Assembly: GCA_016932145.1 (NCBI GenBank)
Contig: JAFGDI010000360.1
Location: forward strand, 1-6,056
From: Sedimentisphaerales bacterium
Lineage (GTDB): Bacteria > Planctomycetota > Phycisphaerae > Sedimentisphaerales > SM23-30
Reading direction: 5' to 3'
DNA: 6,056 nt
Shown piece by piece: positions 1 to 5,108 of the stretch; positions within the stretch are counted from its first letter, which is position 1; every line of letters begins with the position of its first letter. A program made the translations under genes and the position numbers. The notes beneath the pieces were generated by a model. The model was not told where the DNA came from and ran no database searches. It worked only from the letters and a program-made list of their open reading frames with translations.

Positions 1-21
1 AGCTTCTGGTGCGTTTCGTTT

Positions 22-39
22 GCCGAGCTGGGGCTCGGC
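22..39. repeat. GC-rich perfect hairpin (7-bp stem, 4-nt loop)
   Basis: The arms GCCGAGC (22-28) and GCTCGGC (33-39) are perfectly complementary around a TGGG loop. The element is clearly richer in G and C than its surroundings. It lies about 60 bp past the stop codon of the minus-strand membrane-protein gene, so it could help end that transcript. Neither side has a T-run, so it is not a standard intrinsic terminator. It may instead be one copy of a dispersed palindromic element; that is inference, since only one copy is in the window. Confidence 0.5.
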
Positions 40-62
40 GTTCCCAGAGGTGTGAACGGTTA

Positions 63-83
63 CCTGATATTTTAATATTCAGG
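63..83. other. weak AT-rich inverted repeat downstream of the membrane-protein gene
   Basis: CCTGA (63-67) pairs with TCAGG (79-83), and the stem continues through TAT/ATA after a single bulged T. It lies just past the minus-strand stop codon at 102. It may stabilise the 3' end of that transcript or weakly terminate it. No T-run follows, so the role is uncertain. Confidence 0.25.
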
Positions 84-101
84 AGCAGCCTGCTGAGCTT
101 T

Positions 102-722
102 TCAATTGCAGATCTCTGCTACATTCTCCTGCTTTTTTCTGGCCAGATACAGGCACTCTACCGCACCTATCAACATTATCGTATAGCCCAGAAATTCCAA
201 CACTTCTTCTATAAAACGACCTATATTGCGATGGTGCATCTCCTGTAACATCGCTTGCCACAAATTCTGCTGACCTATGATCCTTGCCCAGGCAAAGACG
301 AAGAAGAAACCCAAAATAAAACAGATAAACGGCTGAGTTCTCGTAAAAAGAGTAAACTCTCTACCAATAGCCCTCGAATTACGCACTATTATATACACCA
401 GATATACACAGGTCACAACTACCAATACCTGCCAGGCACCATCAAATATATATGTATCTAATATATGGTCATTTTCCCGTATAAAAGCTGCTATAGGACA
501 TAACACCATAACGCTATAAAGATTACCAAAATTACCGCTATACTTACCGGCAAACCATAATACCACCGCCGTCAGGGCCAGGCAGATTATCTGACATATC
601 TCCACCACACCATTTTCAAGTAAAAACTTATTCACTCCCATTGTCTGGATCGCTATTGATGAGGCGGCTACTTGCAGGGTGAGCAATAAAAAGTACAAAC
701 TGTACCGGGTGAGATTATTCAT
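102..722 (-). CDS. unknown polytopic (about six-helix) inner membrane protein
   Basis: This reads as a 206-residue integral membrane protein with hydrophobic segments near residues 7-25, 38-58, 66-80, 95-114, 129-149 and 174-194. It has no signal peptide beyond the first helix. Acidic and basic residues sit next to or inside the helices: E36/E41 in ENGVVE, RENDH at 82-86, FDGAWQ at 93-98, R147, E173/E176 with GY at 179-180, and E189. This pattern loosely recalls a family of uncharacterised bacterial membrane proteins with an early E..E pair and a loop RE.D motif, but I cannot name it securely. Three starts are possible: GTG at 794 (230 aa), ATG at 764 (220 aa) and ATG at 722. I chose 722 because it places a short N-terminus right before helix 1 and has a GGA a few bases upstream; no start has a strong Shine-Dalgarno site. 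It is the next gene on the same strand after the 57-residue protein, about 365 bp away across a repeat, and probably has its own promoter. Confidence 0.75.
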   Translation of the reverse strand: MNNLTRYSLYFLLLTLQVAASSIAIQTMGVNKFLLENGVVEICQIICLALTAVVLWFAGKYSGNFGNLYSVMVLCPIAAFIRENDHILDTYIFDGAWQVLVVVTCVYLVYIIVRNSRAIGREFTLFTRTQPFICFILGFFFVFAWARIIGQQNLWQAMLQEMHHRNIGRFIEEVLEFLGYTIMLIGAVECLYLARKKQENVAEICN

Positions 723-842
723 ATCTGTTCCACTAACTATATTATTACTTTTTGTGCCAATCATCTGCTTTTCACTTTTCAGCAGGCAGCACACTTAAGC
801 AAACGGATACATTTAACAGCTTACATAAAATGTCGGCGTTAA

Positions 843-870
843 ATTTTAGCTATTCTCACCAATCTCGCAA
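843..870 (-). promoter_or_regulatory. candidate sigma70-type promoter for the membrane-protein gene
   Basis: On the minus strand TTGCGA (865-870) is followed after 16 bp by TAAAAT (843-848), matching the -35 and -10 consensus at four and five of six positions. Transcription would begin near 836, in front of all three possible starts of the membrane-protein gene. The 795-941 stretch holds no gene that I can support. Matches of this quality also arise by chance in AT-rich DNA. Confidence 0.35.
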
Positions 871-941
871 TAACATTTTTGTCACACCAACTGGATTATT
901 GAATGAATTTCCCCATCTCAGAACTGCTCAGACACAACTAA

Positions 942-1087
942 CACACAATGAAGTAAACCCAGCCCAACCCCGACAGTTGCCCCGGCAAGTCCCGCCCGTG
1001 CGGCGTAAGCACCCCATCACAACATACTACACCAGCCAAATCTCCACAGTCGCCTTGGCAAGTCCCGCCCGTGCGGCGTAAGCACCC
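942..1087. repeat. two tandem 73-bp GC-rich repeat units
   Basis: Two directly repeated units stand end to end with a period of 73 bp: 942-1014 and 1015-1087. The right part is best conserved. Positions 984-1014 and 1057-1087 are identical over 31 bases (beginning GGCAAGTCCCGCC and ending GTAAGCACCC), and similarity extends left to CCAGCC at 959 and 1032. The remaining left ends are diverged. Each core contains GTGC...GCAC arms that could form a small hairpin. The core is much richer in GC than the flanks. The right unit ends on the last base of the stop codon of the neighbouring minus-strand gene. On the minus strand both units stay open in one shared frame (AYAARAGLA), which may be accidental. 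This could be a dispersed genomic repeat or the remnant of a mobile element. Confidence 0.8.
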
Positions 1088-1260
1088 TAGTTCTCTTCCT
1101 TGACCATTTCCTGCTCGTGCCGGGCCCAGTTTATATCGTCATTTTCGACTGTAACATCGCCTTTATTCCAGTTAATTACACCATAAACCACACATAATAA
1201 AGCAGTTAACGGACAAAGCACATAGCAGATCGCTATCCATTTATCTTCAAATCCTAACAT
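1087..1260 (-). CDS. symporter small accessory protein-like, 57 aa, single helix
   Basis: This 57-residue protein starts MLGFEDKWIAICY, continues through a hydrophobic helix at about residues 8-30 and the motif VVYGVINWNKGD, and ends in a charged tail rich in D, E and K. The order (MLGFED.WI, a Cys-containing helix, YG..NWN.G, then acidic tail) is what I know from the small accessory proteins normally encoded directly upstream of sodium:solute symporter family transporters, where they are thought to assist the transporter in the membrane. The start is well supported: AGAGGTG lies four bases before the ATG. The oddity is context. The expected large symporter gene is absent; repeats begin at the stop codon and the next same-strand gene is an unrelated-looking membrane protein. 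It may be an orphan whose partner is elsewhere or was lost. Family assignment is by remembered motif, not by search. Confidence 0.8.
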   Translation of the reverse strand: MLGFEDKWIAICYVLCPLTALLCVVYGVINWNKGDVTVENDDINWARHEQEMVKEEN

Positions 1261-1264
1261 AATT

Positions 1265-1271
1265 CACCTCT
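1265..1271 (-). promoter_or_regulatory. strong Shine-Dalgarno site of the 57-aa gene
   Basis: AGAGGTG on the minus strand lies four bases before the ATG at 1260. It is strong support that this very short reading frame is translated. Confidence 0.75.
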
Positions 1272-1313
1272 TTTTTTCAGATCGATTCAGATTCAAACAC
1301 CTATCATCGGCTG

Positions 1314-1342
1314 ATTGTATAAACAAATATATCCTTTTTCCA
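1314..1342 (-). promoter_or_regulatory. candidate sigma70-type promoter for the 57-aa gene
   Basis: On the minus strand TGGAAA (1337-1342) precedes TACAAT (1314-1319) with a 17-bp spacer, matching consensus at four and five of six positions. Initiation would fall near 1307, leaving a leader of about 47 bases before the ATG. The 1261-1402 interval is a divergent region that must also contain the maf promoter, for which I see no convincing match. Confidence 0.4.
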
Positions 1343-1402
1343 GTTTAAATATCCTCTAAACCATTGATTTATAAATACCTGGCAATTATCATATCCTTTC
1401 CG

Positions 1403-3352
1403 ATGCTAAATTACGACCACACAACTGAATTAGACACGCCCTACACCAGAAACATCGCTGCTTTATGGCACAGTTCTCCCAGACTCGCACAGCAGATCGA
1501 TAATGTGCCCGACGAACTGCTCATAAATTGTCAGACAACCCGCAATGGGCAATATACCTGCCAGTTAACCGGCACAAATGGTAATAAGCTCTATCTCCAT
1601 AGCCGCTATGACCCCGACAAAGAAGCCGACATCTGGGCTCAGGGCGCTCTGGACATGTCCGAAAAACAGCAGCAGGCCAATGAAGGACGCATGCCAATGT
1701 GCTATGTCGTCAGTGGCTTTGGCCTGGGCTATCATATTATGGCCCTGCGAAAGAAACTACTTGGCGACACCATTATAATTGTCATCGAAAAAAATCTCGC
1801 TCTCCTGCGTACCGCCCTGGCTCTGCACGATATGTCCGACATGCTCAGAGAAAATAAGATCGTTTTCCTTACCAGAAGCGACCGCGAAGAAATATTCAAA
1901 AGGCTCGGTGATATCAGCGTCCTGCTCACTATGGGTATAGTCTTTACCAAGAGCCTGCACAATATCGACAACAGCTTCCAGACCGAGGTCACTAAGGCCA
2001 TAAATGAATTCGTCAGCTACCTCCGCTCACATACTATCAGTATGCTGGCAAATAGCATTACCACCTGCACCAACATTGCCAATAATCTGGGTGCTTATGT
2101 CGAATGCGGCCCGATCAATACTTTGCGCAATCGCTTCAAGCAATACCCGGCGATAATCGTTTCCGCCGGCCCTTCTTTACAGAAGAACATAGACTATATT
2201 AAACAGATTCGCGATAAGGTAGTTGTCATCGCCGTCCAGACAACTCTCAGGCCGCTACTGGCTAAAGGCATTAAGCCGGACTTCGTTACCTCTCTCGACT
2301 ATCATGAGGTCAGTAAACGCTTCTACGATGGCCTGCAAGACCAGCTCTCTGACATTCACCTTATCGCCGAACCAAAAGTAAGCTGGCATGTTATCGACAC
2401 TTACCTCGGCCATGGCCCCATCTCCATTTTAGGCAATGAGTTCGCCAACCTCCTGCTCAGCGACGAACCGGTCAATCATGACAATATCCCTGCGGGCGCA
2501 ACCGTTGCCCATCTGGCCTTCTATCTCGCCCAATATATGGGCAATGACCCCATTATACTTATCGGCCAGGACCTGGGCTATACCAATAATGTCTATTACA
2601 GCCCCGGCAATGCCGTTCATGATATCTGGGCACCAGAACTCAACCGCTTCTACTCACTCGAAATGAAAGAGTGGGAACGAATTCTTCGCAGCAGAAATAT
2701 GCTCCGCAAAACCTGTGATACTAATGGCACACCTATATACACCGATGAACAAATGTTCACCTACCTGCAACAGTTCGAAAAAGACTTCGCCGAATCGGCC
2801 GCTCGCGTCATTGATGCCACCGAAGGAGGAGTTCACAAACAGTTCACCCAGGCTATGACACTTAAACAAGCTGCCGACCTCTTCTGCACAACTTCTATCG
2901 ACCAGAGCAAATTCGCCTATCGTAATGATATTTCCACCTGCAATAGTCAGGCTGCCCAAAAGGCACTCGAACAGCTCAAAAAGAGAAAAGCTGAGATCGA
3001 AGAACTAGCCGACATTTCCGACAGAACCGTAAAACTCGTTAATACCATGCTCGATAATATCGACGACCAGAACTTCGTTAACAAACAGATGATCGCTCTG
3101 GACGAACTGAGAACTATGGTCAGACACCGCGAAAAAACTTATTCTCTGGTCAAAATGGTCAGTCAGATGGCCGAATACTACCGCTTCAAAGCAGACCGCA
3201 TTCTCGAAGCCAAAGGAACTACCGGCATAGACCGACAGAAATACCAACTGCAAAGAGATATAGGCTATGTCTCTGAGATCAGAAAAGGCTGCAATACCGC
3301 TATCGACATAATCAGCGGCGCTATCGACAGACTGCAAACTGGCTCTGACTAG
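1403..3352 (+). CDS. Maf/MptE-like motility-associated glycosyltransferase (DUF115)
   Basis: This 649-residue cytoplasmic protein belongs to the motility-associated factor (Maf) family, which transfers nonulosonic acids such as pseudaminic or legionaminic acid to Ser/Thr of flagellin before export; the donor here cannot be told from sequence. Numbered from the ATG at 1403, an N-terminal region contains SGFGLGYH (104-111) and IIVIEKN (124-130). The central MptE-like domain begins at YPAIIVSAGPSL (248-259) and includes KPDFVTSLDY (291-300), NIPAGATVAHLA (361-372) and GQDLGY (388-393); DATEGG follows at 471-476. The last 120 or so residues are charged and probably helical. The length is usual for bacterial Maf proteins. 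An in-frame TTG at 1364 would add 13 mostly hydrophobic residues; I prefer the ATG because homologous-looking sequence (YTRNIAALW) starts after it, although neither start has a clear Shine-Dalgarno site. No flagellin or sugar-synthesis gene is adjacent. cheV downstream supports a motility role. Confidence 0.9.
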   Translation: MLNYDHTTELDTPYTRNIAALWHSSPRLAQQIDNVPDELLINCQTTRNGQYTCQLTGTNGNKLYLHSRYDPDKEADIWAQGALDMSEKQQQANEGRMPMCYVVSGFGLGYHIMALRKKLLGDTIIIVIEKNLALLRTALALHDMSDMLRENKIVFLTRSDREEIFKRLGDISVLLTMGIVFTKSLHNIDNSFQTEVTKAINEFVSYLRSHTISMLANSITTCTNIANNLGAYVECGPINTLRNRFKQYPAIIVSAGPSLQKNIDYIKQIRDKVVVIAVQTTLRPLLAKGIKPDFVTSLDYHEVSKRFYDGLQDQLSDIHLIAEPKVSWHVIDTYLGHGPISILGNEFANLLLSDEPVNHDNIPAGATVAHLAFYLAQYMGNDPIILIGQDLGYTNNVYYSPGNAVHDIWAPELNRFYSLEMKEWERILRSRNMLRKTCDTNGTPIYTDEQMFTYLQQFEKDFAESAARVIDATEGGVHKQFTQAMTLKQAADLFCTTSIDQSKFAYRNDISTCNSQAAQKALEQLKKRKAEIEELADISDRTVKLVNTMLDNIDDQNFVNKQMIALDELRTMVRHREKTYSLVKMVSQMAEYYRFKADRILEAKGTTGIDRQKYQLQRDIGYVSEIRKGCNTAIDIISGAIDRLQTGSD

Positions 3353-3381
3353 CATTATAATTACGATCTGTTCAAACTGAA

Positions 3382-3417
3382 TCAGGTCTCATAACCTGAA
3401 CATCTCATTTTTTTTTT
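3382..3417 (+). terminator. likely intrinsic terminator after maf
   Basis: TCAGGT (3382-3387) pairs with ACCTGA (3394-3399) around a six-base loop, and a run of ten T residues follows at 3408-3417. The eight-base gap between stem and T-run is longer than ideal. Its place 30 bp past the maf stop codon and the long T-run make it a credible terminator that would separate maf from cheV. Confidence 0.55.
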
Positions 3418-3562
3418 ACCTTCTTCAGCACATCTCTCCCTCTGCCATCAACTGGCATTATTACGGCATCCATCTGCTAAAAGCGTTCTATCTGGCTGTT
3501 TTATACGCACTTACATTAAAACTGCTCCAAAACTGTTTCATTGCCATCTGCCATTATTATTA

Positions 3563-3591
3563 TTGGGACCTTGCCAAAATCATATTATAAT
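3563..3591 (+). promoter_or_regulatory. candidate sigma70-type promoter for cheV
   Basis: TTGGGA (3563-3568) and a perfect TATAAT (3586-3591) are separated by 17 bp. Initiation near 3598 would give a leader of about 120 bases before the cheV start. No sigma28-type or sigma54-type box of comparable quality was seen, which suggests housekeeping expression of cheV. Confidence 0.5.
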
Positions 3592-3629
3592 CAACCTTAC
3601 CACTTTTTATGTCGAAGCTACTACTGAAG

Positions 3630-3691
3630 ACCTTACCCCAGGGTACAGGTTCAGTGCATAACTCGCAAGTGTTTGCGGACATTGCTTTTTT
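3630..3691 (+). promoter_or_regulatory. structured cheV leader: two hairpins and a T-run
   Basis: The first hairpin pairs ACCTTACC (3630-3637) with GGTA-C-AGGT (3642-3650), eight pairs with one bulged C and a CCAG loop. The second pairs CGCAA (3664-3668) with TTGCG (3673-3677), and six T residues follow at 3686-3691. The second could act as a weak terminator or attenuator ahead of cheV. A regulatory role is inference from structure alone. Confidence 0.3.
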
Positions 3692-3708
3692 AGTGCAGTA
3701 ATGAATTT

Positions 3709-3715
3709 AAGGTGG
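3709..3715 (+). promoter_or_regulatory. Shine-Dalgarno site of cheV
   Basis: AAGGTGG ends four bases before the ATG at 3720 and fixes the cheV start. Confidence 0.7.
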
Positions 3716-3719
3716 CTCA

Positions 3720-4664
3720 ATGGAAAAAGGCATACTACTCGAAGCCGGTACTAACGAACTCGAACTGCTGGTTTTCAAGGTGGGTAATACACCCTATGGC
3801 ATAAATGTCGCCAAGATCCGCGAAATAGTCCAGAGGCAAAAGACCATTAGCATTCCCATGGCTCCTCACAGCGTCGAAGGAAGTATAAGATTACGAGAAG
3901 AGATAATCTCTCTTATCAATCTGGGCGCTTATTTCGGGGTTCATGGCAATCAGACAGAAAAAGGCGAAGGTATGATCATCGTCGTTGAGTTCAATAAGAT
4001 CCGCTGCGGCATACTCGTTGACTCTGTCGAAAGAATACATCGACTTAGCTGGAGCGATATTGTTCCGCCCTCAGATTATCTCCAACAGATGAACGCGCCT
4101 ATTACCGCTACCGTTAATCTGCCCGAATACACTATTCTCATTATCGACTTTGAGACTGTTATCAGTACCGTTCTGGGCGCTGAATGCGCTGAAGTCGTTG
4201 AAGTACCAAACGAAAAAATAATCACCGAGATCAGTAGCGAAGAAGTAAGAGTTATCATGGCCGATGACTCTGCTATTATCCGCAAAACCGTCGAAAGAGT
4301 TCTCAGAAAAAACAACTTCAATAATCTTACCATCTGCCATGATGGCCAGGAAGTATGGAATTACATCCAGGCTCATCAGGATGACCCCGATGGCCCCTGC
4401 GATATTGTCGTTACCGATATCGAAATGCCCGGCATGGACGGTCTGCACCTCACCATGAAGATCAAAGATGAACCTAAAACAAAAAATATTCCCGTTATCC
4501 TCTTCTCCTCTCTCATTAATCAGGATAATATCAAAAAAGGACAGTCGGTTGGCGCTGACGCTCAGGTGAGTAAGCCAAACAGCTCAGAAATGATTGCCAC
4601 CATCTATCAATGCCTCAAAAAGTACGGCATACACTGCAAAGAAGCACAAATGGCTGAAGTTTAA
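3720..4664 (+). CDS. cheV: chemotaxis coupling protein CheV (CheW + receiver)
   Basis: This 314-residue cytoplasmic protein joins a CheW-like coupling domain (about residues 13-155) to a response-regulator receiver domain (about 175-302). CheV proteins link methyl-accepting chemoreceptors to the histidine kinase CheA, and phosphorylation of the receiver by CheA adjusts this coupling during adaptation. The CheW part shows the typical FKVGNTPYGINVAKIREIV opening, SVEGSIRLRE at 51-60 and the late GILVDSVERI. The receiver has the acidic pair D182/D183, the phosphoacceptor D233 in VTDIEMPGMDG, S263 at the conserved Ser/Thr position and K285 in SKP, so it should be competent for phosphorylation. 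Length matches typical CheV. It stands alone, without cheA, cheW or receptor genes beside it, between its own candidate promoter and a strong terminator. The upstream flagellin glycosyltransferase gene fits a motility neighbourhood. Confidence 0.95.
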   Translation: MEKGILLEAGTNELELLVFKVGNTPYGINVAKIREIVQRQKTISIPMAPHSVEGSIRLREEIISLINLGAYFGVHGNQTEKGEGMIIVVEFNKIRCGILVDSVERIHRLSWSDIVPPSDYLQQMNAPITATVNLPEYTILIIDFETVISTVLGAECAEVVEVPNEKIITEISSEEVRVIMADDSAIIRKTVERVLRKNNFNNLTICHDGQEVWNYIQAHQDDPDGPCDIVVTDIEMPGMDGLHLTMKIKDEPKTKNIPVILFSSLINQDNIKKGQSVGADAQVSKPNSSEMIATIYQCLKKYGIHCKEAQMAEV

Positions 4665-4735
4665 AATATTCTGATAAAGTTAGCAACCATACGGTTCGAT
4701 ACTTATATCAGCAAAAGCAAATGACTTTACATATC

Positions 4736-4776
4736 AGTCAAAAAAGGCACAAAGTAACCCTTGTGTCTTTTTGACT
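4736..4776. terminator. strong bidirectional intrinsic terminator
   Basis: A long stem pairs AGTC plus AAAAAGGCACAA (4736-4752) with TTGTGTCTTTTTGACT (4761-4776) around an eight-base loop, with one bulged A at 4740 and one G-T pair. The A-rich left arm and T-rich right arm give a T-run in either direction. It lies between the convergent ends of cheV and the 90-residue protein gene and can terminate both. Confidence 0.85.
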
Positions 4777-4790
4777 TTTAAACCTATCTC

Positions 4791-5063
4791 TTATTTCGCC
4801 CGGAAAAATCGATTTTCCGTACCGCCCGGACCAACTTTAACACTCAGAGACCGGAGGCATTTGGGGCAGCGGCCTTCGTAAGCCGTGCCCGCCTTATTCT
4901 TATAGATATGACAATAAACCCCGCAACATTCAAAATGTACATAAATGCACTTTCGATCGCCAACTGACTGCTCTTTGCTATGCTCAGAGGGCTTATCATG
5001 CGCAGGCTCATTTCGTAACCCACTTATATCCAGTATATAGTCAGGGTCCTTTTCCATGATCAT
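4791..5063 (-). CDS. conserved small Cys-rich protein, possible zinc ribbon
   Basis: This is a 90-residue soluble protein without signal peptide or membrane segment. The first 35 or so residues are polar and probably disordered. The rest forms a compact domain: YVHFECCGVYCHIYKN (41-56), then GTAYEGRCPKCLRSLSVKVGPGGTENRFF (59-87). C46/C47, C51 and the C66-x2-C69 pair could bind a metal ion in a zinc-ribbon manner; C39 is probably outside the core. The domain resembles short uncharacterised proteins I associate with planctomycetes, with the ending VGPGGT..RFF, but no function is known to me. It starts 45 bp after the obg stop codon on the same strand, so the two are probably co-transcribed; AGTAGGG lies about six bases before the first ATG (5063), and a second ATG two codons later is also possible. 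It ends just before the bidirectional terminator. Confidence 0.8.
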   Translation of the reverse strand: MIMEKDPDYILDISGLRNEPAHDKPSEHSKEQSVGDRKCIYVHFECCGVYCHIYKNKAGTAYEGRCPKCLRSLSVKVGPGGTENRFFRAK

Positions 5064-5108
5064 CTATTGCCCTACTCCTGGTCAACATCTCCTCTGGATT
5101 TGATGTGA

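Larger units (their letters stand above)
3353..3719 (+). other. maf-cheV intergenic region, no gene seen
   Basis: This 367-bp gap contains a likely terminator for maf at its left end, a candidate promoter at 3563-3591, a leader with two hairpins, and the Shine-Dalgarno site of cheV; these are listed separately. Between 3418 and 3560 I see only a small TGCCA/TGGCA inverted repeat (3443-3457) and no reading frame worth calling on either strand. No match to a c-di-GMP or other known riboswitch was recognised by eye. Confidence 0.6.

Noticed and set aside
752..1081. Plus-strand open frame of 109 codons across the repeats
   Set aside because: It overlaps the repeats and the start of the minus-strand membrane gene, its translation is low in complexity and repeats ASPAR/VPPVR-type pieces, and it has no Shine-Dalgarno support.
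959..1087. CRISPR-like repeat-spacer-repeat arrangement
   Set aside because: There are only two units, they differ at several sites, the similarity runs past the core into the would-be spacer, and no cas gene is present. A tandem duplication explains it better.
1293..1318. Plus-strand sigma28-like site for maf (TCAA then GCTGATTG)
   Set aside because: Only about five of eight bases match in the -10 box, and the spacer is too short.
1304..1328. Sigma28-like flagellar promoter on the minus strand (GCCGATGA with TATATTTG upstream)
   Set aside because: The -10-like box is close to GCCGATAA, but the -35-like part is poor and the spacing is off by one; the gene it would serve is not flagellar, and an overlapping sigma70-type match is better.
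3453..3470. Sigma54-like box (TGGCAT then CGGCA) before cheV
   Set aside because: The essential GC of the -12 TTGC element sits in a CGGC context, and the site is far from cheV; the sigma70 match at 3563-3591 is better.
5021..5086. Tiny minus-strand frame after AGAGGAG between obg and the Cys-rich gene (about 15 codons)
   Set aside because: It has a good Shine-Dalgarno-like site, but it is only 15 codons and overlaps the start of the 90-residue gene in another frame. It could at most be a coupling leader peptide, which the sequence alone cannot support.
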